Assembly (NCBI RefSeq): GCF_020447265.1
Contig: NZ_JAJADR010000001.1
Location: 1,550,001-1,614,000, forward strand
Source: Hymenobacter lucidus
GTDB taxonomy: Bacteria > Bacteroidota > Bacteroidia > Cytophagales > Hymenobacteraceae
Length of the DNA stretch: 64,000 nt
Direction: 5' to 3'
Both the position numbers and the translations under genes were made by a program. Within the stretch, counting starts at the first letter, position 1. The number at the start of each line of letters is the position of its first letter. Shown piece by piece: positions 35,550 through 44,330 of this stretch. The notes below the pieces were generated by a model that searched no databases, was not told the origin of the DNA, and worked only from the letters and a program-made list of their open reading frames with translations.

Positions 35550-38528
35550 ATGAAAAACTGGTTACTACTCCTCGCGCTGCTGTGTGGCCTGGCCGGGCAG
35601 GCCTGGGCCCAGCAAGCCCGCCAGCTGACGGGCCAGGTCCTCGACGACGCCAACGGGCAGGGTTTGCCGGGCGTCACGGTCGTTGTGAAAGGAACCACCA
35701 TTGGTACTGGCACCGATGCCAGCGGCAATTTCTCACTGAGCGTACCCGCCGGCACCGAGCCCACGCTCGTGTTCAGCTACGTGGGCTACCTGGCCAGCAC
35801 CGTAACGGTCGGCTCCGACGGCGCGGTGAAGGTGCGGCTCAAAACCGACCAGAAAGCCCTGGACGAAGTCGTGGTAATCGGCTACGGCGAGGTGAAAAAG
35901 AGCGACGTGACCGGCTCTATCGTGTCGGTGAAAGAAGAAGACCTGAAGAAGGTGCCCGCCGCCAACGTGATGGAAACCCTGCAGGGCCGCCTGCCCGGCG
36001 TGGATATTACCAGCGCCGGCGGCTCGGCTGGGGCGGCCGTCAATATTGCCGTGCGCGGCAACCGCTCCATTCTGGCCAGCAACGGTCCGCTCTTTATTGT
36101 GGACGGTGTGCAGTATAACTCGATTCAGGATATCAACCCGAACGACATTCAGGCTATGGAAGTGCTGAAAGACGCAGCTTCCACCGCCATTTACGGGGCC
36201 CGGGGCGCCAACGGCGTTATCATCGTGACGACCAAGAAAGGCAGCGCCGGCAAAACGAAGGTGAGCTTCAACTCCTACTACGGGCAAACCGACGTAGCCT
36301 TTTACCCCAAAGTGAACAACGGCGCACAGTACGTAGCCCAGAAGCGCGAGGCCAACCGCACCACCGGCAACTGGACCGGCACCGCCGACGACGCCAAGAT
36401 CTTTACGCCCCTGGAGCTGCAGGCCATTGCCAACGGCACCTCCACAAACTGGGCCGACCTATTGCTGCGCAACGGCGTGCAGCAGGAGCACCAAATCGGT
36501 GTATCGGGCGGCTCGGAGAAAACCAAGTTCTACCTCTCGGCCGACTACTACAATGAGCAGGGTTTGTTCCGCAACGACGATTTGAACCGCTACTCCTTCC
36601 GGGCCAACATCGACCAGGCCATCAACGACAAGGTGCGCATCGGGCTGCAAAACCAGCTGACTTATTATAACCTCGATGCCCGCCGCGACCCAACCAACCT
36701 GGCCAACAAGATTAACCCGCTCTTCACGCCCTACGATGCCAACGGCGGCTTCGTGAACTACCCCAACAACGCGGCCTTTCTCAACCCCCTGGCCGACGAG
36801 CAGCCGGATGCCTACGCCAACAACACCCGCCGCACCCGCACCTTCTCGACGGCCTACCTCAGCTACCAGATTCTGCCCAGCCTGAACTTTCGCTCGAACG
36901 TGGGCCTCACGCTGTCCAACGACCGCACCGGTATCTATCTGGGGCAGTATTCTATTGACCGCAACGGCCAGATCAACCAGGCTTCCTACGGCACGGGCTT
37001 CGAAACCAACTGGAGCTGGGAAAACATCCTGAACTACAGCAAAACCTTCGGCGACCATTCCGTTAACGTAACGGGCGTCACCTCGCTGCTTACCTTCAAT
37101 CAGGAAAACTCCCTGGCCCAGGGCCGCGGCGTGCCAGTGCCCTACCAGCAATACTACGCCCTGGCCAACGCCTCGCAGGTGGTTTCGCCCTACACCAACC
37201 TGACCCGCAGCAAGCTGCTCTCCCTCACGGGGCGCGTGCAGTACGGCTACAAGAGCCGCTACCTGCTCACGCTCACGGCCCGCGAAGACGGCTCGTCCAA
37301 GCTCTACACCGGCAACAAGGCGGCCTTCTTTCCCTCGGCCGCCGTGGCCTGGCGTATCATCGACGAGGAGTTCATGAAAGGCCTCACGCCCATCACCGAC
37401 CTGAAGCTGCGCGTGAGCTACGGCCGCGCCGGCAACTACGACGTGGCCCCGTACTCGTCGCAGAGCGTGCTGACGCGTATTCCCTTCGGCTTCGGCGAAA
37501 CCAGCGCCTCGGGCTACGGCTTCGATAAGCGCGTGGGCAACACCGACCTGGGCTGGGAAATTTCGCTTACCAAGAACGTAGGCCTCGACTTCGGCCTGAT
37601 CCAGAACCGCGTGACGGGCTCCATCGACGTGTACGAAACCAAAACCAGCGACCTGCTGCTCGACAACTTCCTGCCCTCGACTACGGGTCGCGGTAACATC
37701 ATCGAGAACATCGGCAAAACCCGCAACCGCGGCGTGGAAGTCGGCATCAATGCCCTGGCCGTCGAAACCCCGGATTTCCGCTGGAATGTGGGTTTGACCT
37801 GGTTTAAGAACAAGGAAGAAATCCTGGAGCTGGGTGGCTCCGATGACCTGGTAAACAACCGCTTCGTGGGCTACCCCGTGCGCGTGTTCTACGACTACGA
37901 GAAAGTAGGCATCTGGCAGACCAGCGAAGTCGACGAAGCCAAGCTCTACGGCCAGAAGCCCGGCCAGATCAAGGTGAAGGACATTTCGGGCCCCAACGGC
38001 GTACCGGACGGCAAGATTAGCGCCGCCTACGACCGGCGCGTGCTGGGTGCCGCGGTGCCCAAGTGGAGCGGCAGCTTCAACAGCGACTTCGCCTACAAAG
38101 GCATCGACCTCTCGTTCCAGGTGTTTGCCCGCATCGGCCAGATGATCAACTACGAGTACGCCCAGATTTTCGACCCGCAGGGCATCGAAAACAGCTCGGT
38201 GCAAAACTACTGGACCCCCGAAAACCCGAGCAACGACTACCCCCGTCCTGACGCCTCGCTGTCGAAATCGACGATGCAGAACAGCCTCTACGGCACCACG
38301 CTGCAATACCGCGACGGCTCGTTTGCCAAGCTGCGCGGCGTGACCTTGGGCTACAACCTGCCTGCCGGGCTGCTGGAAAAAATCGGTCTGGGCTCGGCCC
38401 GCATCTACATCCAGGGCAAAAACCTGGTGACCGTCAGCAAAATCGACAACTACGACCCCGAGCGGGGCGGCCCCATCACCACGCCCATTCCGCGCGTCGT
38501 GCTGGCCGGTATCAACCTTGGTTTTTAG
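35550..38528 (+). CDS. SusC/RagA TonB-dependent outer-membrane transporter
   Basis: 992 residues from MKNWLLLLAL at 35550; the signal ends at AWAQQ. It has a regulatory-like domain (LTGQVLDDANGQGLPGVTVV, FSYVGYLAS), a TonB-box-like LDEVVVIGYGEVKKSDVTG and a plug (METLQGRLPGVDITSAGG, PLFIVDGVQYNS, DIQAMEVLKDAASTAIYG, NGVIIVTTKKG). A beta-barrel follows, ending in RVVLAGINLGF. It belongs to the common subgroup with GYG and KKSDVTGS after the signal domain and is distinct from the SusC at 29554. It is followed by its SusD partner across an unusual inverted repeat. Substrate unknown. Confidence 0.95.
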   Translation: MKNWLLLLALLCGLAGQAWAQQARQLTGQVLDDANGQGLPGVTVVVKGTTIGTGTDASGNFSLSVPAGTEPTLVFSYVGYLASTVTVGSDGAVKVRLKTDQKALDEVVVIGYGEVKKSDVTGSIVSVKEEDLKKVPAANVMETLQGRLPGVDITSAGGSAGAAVNIAVRGNRSILASNGPLFIVDGVQYNSIQDINPNDIQAMEVLKDAASTAIYGARGANGVIIVTTKKGSAGKTKVSFNSYYGQTDVAFYPKVNNGAQYVAQKREANRTTGNWTGTADDAKIFTPLELQAIANGTSTNWADLLLRNGVQQEHQIGVSGGSEKTKFYLSADYYNEQGLFRNDDLNRYSFRANIDQAINDKVRIGLQNQLTYYNLDARRDPTNLANKINPLFTPYDANGGFVNYPNNAAFLNPLADEQPDAYANNTRRTRTFSTAYLSYQILPSLNFRSNVGLTLSNDRTGIYLGQYSIDRNGQINQASYGTGFETNWSWENILNYSKTFGDHSVNVTGVTSLLTFNQENSLAQGRGVPVPYQQYYALANASQVVSPYTNLTRSKLLSLTGRVQYGYKSRYLLTLTAREDGSSKLYTGNKAAFFPSAAVAWRIIDEEFMKGLTPITDLKLRVSYGRAGNYDVAPYSSQSVLTRIPFGFGETSASGYGFDKRVGNTDLGWEISLTKNVGLDFGLIQNRVTGSIDVYETKTSDLLLDNFLPSTTGRGNIIENIGKTRNRGVEVGINALAVETPDFRWNVGLTWFKNKEEILELGGSDDLVNNRFVGYPVRVFYDYEKVGIWQTSEVDEAKLYGQKPGQIKVKDISGPNGVPDGKISAAYDRRVLGAAVPKWSGSFNSDFAYKGIDLSFQVFARIGQMINYEYAQIFDPQGIENSSVQNYWTPENPSNDYPRPDASLSKSTMQNSLYGTTLQYRDGSFAKLRGVTLGYNLPAGLLEKIGLGSARIYIQGKNLVTVSKIDNYDPERGGPITTPIPRVVLAGINLGF

Positions 38529-38652
38529 TTGTTAGTTGTTGGTTGTCAGTTGTTAGTGGTTCTAGTTGGGCGTTTGGACTTTCGGAGTCAACTGCTAACT
38601 ACAAACAGTAACAACCGGCAACTAACAACTGACAACGAGCAACTAACAACTA
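38526..38652. repeat. 34-base inverted repeat between susC and susD
   Basis: The sequence from the susC stop codon (38526-38559) is the near-complement of 38619-38652, with about four mismatches over 34 bases. Both arms are built from repeats of TTAGTTGTT and CAGTTGTTAG, or their complements. In RNA this makes a long hairpin with a 59-base loop just before the susD start at 38664. It could lower susD expression relative to susC, protect the upstream message, or be a spreading repeat. Confidence 0.75.
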
Positions 38653-38663
38653 ATAAAGCTCCC

Positions 38664-40319
38664 ATGAAATTCTCGAAGAAAATATATGTTGCCCTGACGG
38701 CCGTAGCGCTGGCGGGTCTTACTTCCTGCGAAAAGCAGCTGGAAGAATACAACCCCTCGGGCCTCACGCCCGACTCGGTATACACCACGCCAGCTGGGTT
38801 CGACAACCTGGTGAATGCCGCGTATTCCTACACCCGCTGGTGGTACGGCAAGGAGGATGGCTACAGCATGTCGGAAATGGGTACCGACCTGTGGTTGCGC
38901 GGCGCCGGCGACGTAAACCCTGACCTGACCGAGTACACCACGCTGCAGTCCAGCTCGCGGGCCGTGGAGTCGCTCTGGAGCAAGCTCTACATCGGCATCA
39001 ACGTTTGCAACGCCGGCATCAGCCGCGTGGGGCAGAGCGGCATGAGCGATGCGCTGAAGAAAACCCGGGAAGGCGAACTGCGCTTCCTGCGGGCCTTTTA
39101 CTACTGGCACATCGTGGAAAGCTGGGGCGGTGTGCACTTCACAACGGCCGAAACCCTGGGCGCCGACAAAACTGCCAACCGCACCCCGGTGGATGAGTTC
39201 TACAAGCAGATTTTCGAGGATCTGACGATTGCCGTAGCCAACCTGCCCACCACCACCACCGACTACGGCCGCGTGACCAAGCCCGCCGCCGAGGCGTTTC
39301 TGGTGCGCATGTACCTCACCCGGGGCAACAACCAGGAAGCCGCCACGCTGGCCCAGAAGGTGATTTCGAGCTACGGCTTCTCGTTGCAGCCCCGCTACGC
39401 CGACTTGTGGTCGATGACCAACCTGGAAAACAAGGAAATCGTGTGGGCCGTGAACTACTCCAAAGACCTGACCTTGAACGACCGGGTAGACGCGGGCCTC
39501 TACCCCGACGGCCACCCGCGCGGCGGCAACAATGGCCACCTGATGTGGATGATGAAGTACGACGACCAGCCCGGCATGACCCGCGACATTGCCAACGGCC
39601 GGCCCTTCAACCGCTTCATGCCCAGCAAGTTTCTGCTCAATCTGTTCGACGAAACCAAGGACTCGCGCTACGCTGCTTCCTTCCGCACGGTGTGGCTGGC
39701 CAACACGGCCGTAACCACCGGCACCAAGCCCCTGGCCGTGGGCGACACGGCCATTCTGGCTACCAAGAAAGTGGTGTCTACGGCCGTGCGCAACGCCAAG
39801 AAGTACCGTGTGTATGACGTCAACGACATCTACAACGCCAACGGCACCGGCAAAAACCGCCTGCAGTACGTGTGCCTGCGCAAATTCGACGACCCGACGC
39901 GCCCCACGATTCAGGAGGAGCAAAGTGCCCGGGATGCCTACGTAATCCGGCTGGCCGACGTGTACCTGATGGCCGCCGAAGCCAACTTCAAGCTGGGCAA
40001 GACGGATGACGCCGTCAAGCAGATCAACGCGGTGCGGGAGCGGGCGGCGCTGCCCGGCAAGGTGGCCGATATGCGCATCAGCGCCTCCGACGTTACTCTG
40101 GACTTTATTCTAGACGAGCGGGCCCGGGAGCTGGCCGGCGAGCAGCTGCGCTGGTTTGACCTGAAGCGTACCAACAAGCTCATCGACCGGGTGAAGGCCA
40201 ATAACCCCGAGGCCGGGGCCAGCATTCAGCCCTACCACGCGGTGCGCCCCATTCCGCAGCGCCAGCTCGACGCCATTACCAATAAGAGTGAATTCCTGCA
40301 GAACCCGAACTACCGCTAA
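38664..40319 (+). CDS. SusD/RagB family nutrient-binding lipoprotein
   Basis: 551 residues from MKFSKKIYVALT at 38664; the lipobox LTSC is followed by EKQLEEYNPSGLTPDSVY. Typical SusD elements are FDNLVNAAYSYTRWWYG, KTREGELRFLRAFYYWHIVESWGGV, RVTKPAAEAFLVRMYL and the C-terminal VIRLADVYLMAAEANFKLGK, AVKQINAVRERAAL and LDFILDERARELAGEQLRWFDLKR. It binds the ligand for the SusC barrel encoded before it. The upstream hairpin separates the two genes. A strong terminator follows, so the operon has two genes. Confidence 0.95.
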   Translation: MKFSKKIYVALTAVALAGLTSCEKQLEEYNPSGLTPDSVYTTPAGFDNLVNAAYSYTRWWYGKEDGYSMSEMGTDLWLRGAGDVNPDLTEYTTLQSSSRAVESLWSKLYIGINVCNAGISRVGQSGMSDALKKTREGELRFLRAFYYWHIVESWGGVHFTTAETLGADKTANRTPVDEFYKQIFEDLTIAVANLPTTTTDYGRVTKPAAEAFLVRMYLTRGNNQEAATLAQKVISSYGFSLQPRYADLWSMTNLENKEIVWAVNYSKDLTLNDRVDAGLYPDGHPRGGNNGHLMWMMKYDDQPGMTRDIANGRPFNRFMPSKFLLNLFDETKDSRYAASFRTVWLANTAVTTGTKPLAVGDTAILATKKVVSTAVRNAKKYRVYDVNDIYNANGTGKNRLQYVCLRKFDDPTRPTIQEEQSARDAYVIRLADVYLMAAEANFKLGKTDDAVKQINAVRERAALPGKVADMRISASDVTLDFILDERARELAGEQLRWFDLKRTNKLIDRVKANNPEAGASIQPYHAVRPIPQRQLDAITNKSEFLQNPNYR

Positions 40320-40335
40320 GAGGGAAGTAGCAAGC

Positions 40336-40369
40336 AAAAGGCCCGTCCGGAGTTCCGGACGGGCCTTTT
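40336..40369. terminator. bidirectional terminator between susD and the Fur-family gene
   Basis: A perfect 16-base inverted repeat (40336-40351 with 40354-40369) with A4 and T4 ends, lying between convergent genes. Confidence 0.9.
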
Positions 40370-40428
40370 CTGTATGGCGGAATCAGCCAGTTCCAAAAGA
40401 ACTATCACTGAATCATCAAATCACCACT

Positions 40429-40857
40429 TCACTGGGTGTGGCACTGCTGGCACACGCCCGACATGAGGTAGTCGCGGTGGGTGGCCTGGAAGCCGCCGGG
40501 CAGCTGCACCACCGGAATGGCCACCTGGTTGAGGCAGTAGGTGTGCTGGCACACCGAGCACTTGAAGTGGACGTGGTCGTCGGCGTGGGCCTGCTCGGTG
40601 CAGGTGGCGGCGCAGGCAGCAAAGCGGATAACGTCGGAGCTGTCGAGTACCCGGTGAATAACGCCCTTCTGCTCGAAGGTGCGCAGGGTGCGGTAAAGCG
40701 TAATCCGGTCGGTATCGGCTTCCAGCGCCTGCTCAATGTCGTTGCTCGACAAGGCAAACGACTTGCTGAACAGCACGGCCAGCACGGCACGGCGCATGGG
40801 CGTATGGCGCAGCCCGTGGCGGGCCAGCGTGAGGGCAATATGGTCGGGAGTTGCCAT
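40429..40857 (-). CDS. Fur-family metal-responsive transcriptional regulator
   Basis: 142 residues from MATPDHIALT at 40857. The N-terminal winged helix is typical (HGLRHTPMRRAVLAVLF, LSSNDIEQALE, RITLYRTLRTFEQKGVIHRV). The C-terminal part has two cysteine pairs for structural zinc (FKCSVCQHTYC and GVCQQCHTQ) and a His-rich sensor stretch (HADDHVHF). Fur relatives repress iron, zinc or peroxide-stress genes; which metal this one senses cannot be told. It stands alone and is not near an obvious metal transporter. Confidence 0.9.
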   Translation of the reverse strand: MATPDHIALTLARHGLRHTPMRRAVLAVLFSKSFALSSNDIEQALEADTDRITLYRTLRTFEQKGVIHRVLDSSDVIRFAACAATCTEQAHADDHVHFKCSVCQHTYCLNQVAIPVVQLPGGFQATHRDYLMSGVCQQCHTQ

Positions 40858-41040
40858 GGGAAGTTCAAAAGTACGAGGTTGGCACCGAAGCCCATGCGTG
40901 CCGCCGGAAATGGGGCCGCGCGGTAGTAACAAGCAAGCCGCCGAAAAGGTGTGCAGGATGCCGGCCCCAGGTATTGGGTGGCAGGAGCACAGTAACGCGA
41001 ATTTGGCAGTTGGCGGGCCAGAACGACCTGACGGCCCAGG

Positions 41041-41069
41041 CTACGCGAGCTACGCAGTTCGCGCTACGG
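41041..41069. repeat. half-copy of the GTAGCGCGAACT repeat element
   Basis: On the minus strand this reads like one arm of the inverted repeat at 55400-55491 (GTAGCGCGAACT, GTAG, CGCG). It sits in the 259-base spacer upstream of the acyltransferase gene. TATCTTTG near 41087, just after it, resembles a -7 box but lacks a TTG partner. Confidence 0.45.
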
Positions 41070-41116
41070 GCCGCTGCGGCCTTTCCCTATCTTTGGTAAA
41101 ACCGCCGCCTCTCCCT

Positions 41117-42271
41117 ATGCCCCGCCTCACCGTTCCTTCTGCCGAACCGCTGCCATTACTGCCCACCCGCTTGGTGTCGCTCGACGTGTTTCGGGGCCTC
41201 ACCGTTATGGCCATGGTACTGGTAAACAACCCCGGCGACTGGGGCCACATTTACGCGCCGCTGGAACACGCCGAGTGGCACGGCTGCACCCTGGCCGACC
41301 TCATCTTTCCCTTCTTCCTGTTCATCGTGGGCGTTTCCATCGTCTACGCCCTCGATTCGGCCCGGCGCACGCAGCCCCACGGGCCACTGCTGGGGCGTAT
41401 TGCACGGCGGGCGGCGGTGCTGTTTGGACTGGGGCTGTTTGCGGCGCTGTTTCTGCAGTGGGACTTGGCCACGGTGCGCATTCCGGGGGTGCTAGCCCGC
41501 ATTGCGCTGGTGTTTCTGGTGTGCGGGGCGCTATTTCTCAAAACCACCGCGCGGCAGCAGGCGTGGCTGCTGACCATTATTCTGGTGGGCTACAACGTGC
41601 TGCTGCAGCTGGTACCGGTGCCGGGTATCGGGGCAGCCAACCTGGAGCCGGCCACCAACTTGGGCGCCTGGCTCGACCGGCTGCTGCTGGGGGAGGCTCA
41701 CCTCTGGAAAATCAGCAAAACCTGGGACCCGGAAGGCCTGCTGAGCAGCCTGCCCGCCGTGGGCACCGGCATTATGGGCTTGCTGGCCGGGCAGCAGCTG
41801 CGCAAAACGAGCCTGGAAGCCGCCGCCAAAGTGGCCTGGCTGTTTGTGGCCGGCGGCGGGGCCGTGGTACTGGGCCTGGTGTGGAGCAGCTGGCTGCCGC
41901 TCAACAAAAGCCTGTGGACCAGCTCCTATGTGCTCTACACCGGCGGCATTGCGGCTATGGGCTTGGCTGCTCTCTACTGGCTCTGCGACGTGCAGGGCTA
42001 CCGGCGCGGCATTAAGCCCTTTGTTGTGTATGGCGTCAACGCCATTACCGTGTTTTTCCTCTCGGGCCTCATTGCCCGGGGCCTCAACAAGTGGCCGGTA
42101 ACTACCAGCGCGGGCGTTACCAACATGAAGCAGTGGCTCTACGACACGCTGTTTGTGCCTTTCTTCCCCGGCCCATACCTGGCTTCCCTGGCCGGCGGCC
42201 TGGCCTGCGTGCTCATCTGGCTGGGCGTGCTGTGGCTGATGTATGAGCGGCGCATTATTATAAAGGTCTGA
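41117..42271 (+). CDS. HGSNAT/NagX-like membrane acyltransferase (DUF5009-type)
   Basis: 384 residues from MPRLTVPSAEP at 41117, with about ten membrane helices. The opening RLVSLDVFRGLTVMAMVLVNNPGDWGHIYAPLEHAEWHGCTLADLIFP is the signature of the heparan-alpha-glucosaminide N-acetyltransferase family. Relatives in Bacteroidota are often called NagX or DUF5009. The catalytic His of human HGSNAT probably corresponds to the one in EHAEWHG. The enzyme would move an acetyl group across the membrane onto glucosamine. The presence of nagB and of a NagZ-like enzyme in the window fits amino-sugar recycling, but these genes are not in one operon. Confidence 0.85.
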   Translation: MPRLTVPSAEPLPLLPTRLVSLDVFRGLTVMAMVLVNNPGDWGHIYAPLEHAEWHGCTLADLIFPFFLFIVGVSIVYALDSARRTQPHGPLLGRIARRAAVLFGLGLFAALFLQWDLATVRIPGVLARIALVFLVCGALFLKTTARQQAWLLTIILVGYNVLLQLVPVPGIGAANLEPATNLGAWLDRLLLGEAHLWKISKTWDPEGLLSSLPAVGTGIMGLLAGQQLRKTSLEAAAKVAWLFVAGGGAVVLGLVWSSWLPLNKSLWTSSYVLYTGGIAAMGLAALYWLCDVQGYRRGIKPFVVYGVNAITVFFLSGLIARGLNKWPVTTSAGVTNMKQWLYDTLFVPFFPGPYLASLAGGLACVLIWLGVLWLMYERRIIIKV

Positions 42272-42339
42272 GGCAGACTGTCCTTGCCATTGTGCCTGGA
42301 TAGTTGGTTCTTACCCCGGTATCCTAACTCCCAGGTAGC

Positions 42340-42846
42340 ATGGCACGCGTCACCCATAACAGTCTCTTAAGCGGCCTCAGTGGCAAGCTGGGCAACATCA
42401 CCATTCGCCAGGTAAGCGGCCAGATGCAGGATCCGGCCGCTAAGGCGTTGTACACCACTGGTATCACCGTCAGGAAGACCAGCGCCCGGACCGTCGCCAT
42501 TTCCGATTTCATGCGGGGGCCGGTTATTACGGCTACCGACCTGAGCAACTACCACGGCCAGGCTGGCGACTCAATCCGCATTTGGGCTACCGATAATTTT
42601 GCCGTTACGGCCGTGCAGGTCCGCCTCTACGCCGCTACCGGCGCCCTGATGGCGCAAGGCCCCGCCACGCCTGAGCCTGGTGGCAGCTGGCTGTTTCAAG
42701 CCGCCGTAGCAAGCACCGACTGGCCCGGCACCCGCATCGAGGTAGAAGCCCAGGACCGCCCCGGCAACCTGACCAGCCAGAGCTATATCCTGCAGTCGGG
42801 GTTGCCGGGAGGCTGGGCCGTAGCGAAGCCACCGGAAGAACTATAG
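42340..42846 (+). CDS. conserved hypothetical protein, small beta-rich
   Basis: 168 residues, no signal peptide. The N-terminal pattern (VTHNSLLSGLSGKLGNITIRQVSGQ) recurs in short Bacteroidota proteins of unknown role. The middle resembles an Ig-like strand pattern (SIRIWATDNFAVTAVQVRLYAATGALM, IEVEAQDRPGNLTSQ). It follows the acyltransferase by 68 bases and may share its transcript. I cannot assign a function. Confidence 0.6.
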   Translation: MARVTHNSLLSGLSGKLGNITIRQVSGQMQDPAAKALYTTGITVRKTSARTVAISDFMRGPVITATDLSNYHGQAGDSIRIWATDNFAVTAVQVRLYAATGALMAQGPATPEPGGSWLFQAAVASTDWPGTRIEVEAQDRPGNLTSQSYILQSGLPGGWAVAKPPEEL

Positions 42847-42895
42847 GTTTTGTCCTATTGAAGCAACCAACGTTCGTAGGCCTTGGTTGGTCAAA

Positions 42896-42943
42896 GTCTA
42901 GAGGAAGTCTAGAAGCAGTATAGAGGCAGACTAGAAGTAGTAT
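42896..42943. repeat. 11-bp tandem repeat, about 4.4 copies
   Basis: Units GTCTAGAGGAA, GTCTAGAAGCA, GTATAGAGGCA and GACTAGAAGTA follow one another, then GTATGG. The period of 11 bases is about one DNA turn, so a protein could bind every copy on one face. It lies in the 378-base spacer before the DUF2059 gene; TATCTTGC near 43067 in the same spacer is a possible -7 box. No other structure seen there. Confidence 0.75.
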
Positions 42944-43224
42944 GGTCAAAATATCCAATTAGCCCAGCCGATACTACCGGCTGCTTCTCCGCTGCGAGCA
43001 AGGTGCGCAATGGCATTTTACCGGCCAAGAGGGGGAACTGGCGAAGGCAGAAACAAGCGGGAAGTAGTATCTTGCCCCCATCTGTAGAATGAGGGGTAAG
43101 CAGGCCTGTTGCGGCTGGTAAGCCGTCCTGAGTTACCACGGATATCGAACCCTATTTCTTCACCGGAACCACGCGGCCGGGCCGGCCGGCCATCCGCTGC
43201 GTGCTCTGCATTAGCTTACTATCC

Positions 43225-43713
43225 GTGCGTACTTTCCTTACTTCCCTAGTGGCTGCCGCGCTGCTCACTATACCCGCTGCCGTGCAGGCCCAAACCCCGG
43301 CACCTGCCGCCACCAGCACCAGCACCCCAGCCCAGCGCAAGGCCGCCGAAACCTTCCTGAACACGATGCAGGTAGAAAAAACCCTGGGGTCGGCCATGGA
43401 CCAGATGATGACGATGCAAATAAAGCAGCGGCCCGAAATGAAGGCTGTGGAGCCGGAAATGCGGGCCTTCATGGCCAAGTACATGAGCTGGACGTCGCTC
43501 AAGGAAGACATGATTAGCCTCTACGCCAAGGAGTTTACAGAGAAAGAGCTAAAAGACCTGACCAAGTTTTACGAAACACCCGTGGGGCAGAAATTCGTGA
43601 CCCGCCAGGCGTTTCTGATGCAGGCCGGCATGGAGCTGGGCCAGCGCCGGGTGCAGGAAAACCTGCCCGAGCTGCAGCGGGCCATTGAGGCCAAGATGAA
43701 AGGCCAAGAGTAG
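43225..43713 (+). CDS. secreted DUF2059 family protein
   Basis: 162 residues if the GTG at 43225 starts translation; another GTG at 43201 would add 8 residues. The signal peptide ends at AAVQAQ. The body is all-helical with the DUF2059 signature: AAETFLNTMQVEKTLGSAMDQMM, MISLYAKEFTEKELKDLTKFYETPVGQKFV, then MELGQRRVQENLPEL. The family occurs widely in the periplasm and has no known activity. No operon partner. Confidence 0.8.
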   Translation: MRTFLTSLVAAALLTIPAAVQAQTPAPAATSTSTPAQRKAAETFLNTMQVEKTLGSAMDQMMTMQIKQRPEMKAVEPEMRAFMAKYMSWTSLKEDMISLYAKEFTEKELKDLTKFYETPVGQKFVTRQAFLMQAGMELGQRRVQENLPELQRAIEAKMKGQE

Positions 43714-43767
43714 TCATTGCTTGACTTGCGCAGGGTGCAGCTCCCCGCATGCAGCCGTTTGACACGA

Positions 43768-44046
43768 CTACAACTGCGCCTGAAAATAGGGCAACGTGAA
43801 ATAGAGTACCACGCCTTGCAGCAGCGTCAGCACCAGGGTAACGCCCCAGAAAGCGGCTTTGCGGTTTTTGTGGTGGAGCAGCAAAATAGCTGCCCACGCG
43901 CCGGGCGCCGCGCCGGGCAGCGTAGCGAGGTGCAGCGTTTTTTCGGCAATGCGCCGCTGGCCCCGTTGGGCTTTGCGTTTATCTAAGGCGAAGAGCAGGA
44001 AACACAGGAGGTTGAAAAACAACAGGCAACTCAAGAGTATGGTCAT
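43768..44046 (-). CDS. DUF1294 family membrane protein
   Basis: 92 residues with three hydrophobic helices. It carries the DUF1294 signature FALDKRKAQRGQRRIAEKTLHLATLPGAAPGAWAAI, then HHKNRKAAFW. The family is small, integral and of unknown function. It lies downstream of the acyl-CoA ligase on the same strand, but two terminators separate them. Confidence 0.85.
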   Translation of the reverse strand: MTILLSCLLFFNLLCFLLFALDKRKAQRGQRRIAEKTLHLATLPGAAPGAWAAILLLHHKNRKAAFWGVTLVLTLLQGVVLYFTLPYFQAQL

Positions 44047-44249
44047 GGTGCGGGAGCCGGGCCTTTCTGGCTAGTCAGTGCTGGTTTCGGCCGGGGTGGG
44101 TTCAAAAGGGACGGGCAAGATGAGATACCAGCGGGGCCGCAAGGTATGGAGCTGCATTCAAGCAAGCAGCGGTTTTCATTGAAAGAGCGGAGGGCGCCGC
44201 TCACCGAGCTAGACCTTCCGTTGTTGAGAGGTTGCCAACGATACTAAAA

Positions 44250-44278
44250 AAGCGTTCCAGCTTACGGCCGGAACGCTT
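44250..44278 (-). terminator. terminator hairpin (distal) after the acyl-CoA ligase
   Basis: A 9-bp stem (44250-44258 with 44270-44278); read on the minus strand it ends in a run of six T. Confidence 0.75.
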
Positions 44279-44291
44279 CTAAAAAGGCAAA

Positions 44292-44316
44292 AGGCCCGGT
44301 ACTGCACCCCGGGCCT
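44292..44316 (-). terminator. terminator hairpin (proximal) after the acyl-CoA ligase
   Basis: A perfect 8-bp GC stem (44292-44299 with 44309-44316) and a minus-strand T-rich tail, 15 bases beyond the stop codon. With the distal hairpin it forms a double terminator. Confidence 0.65.
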
Positions 44317-44330
44317 GTTGGCGTTTCAGC

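Noticed and set aside
40736..41116. N-terminal extension of the HGSNAT-like protein
   Set aside because: It overlaps the Fur-family gene on the other strand. The family signature begins soon after the ATG at 41117.
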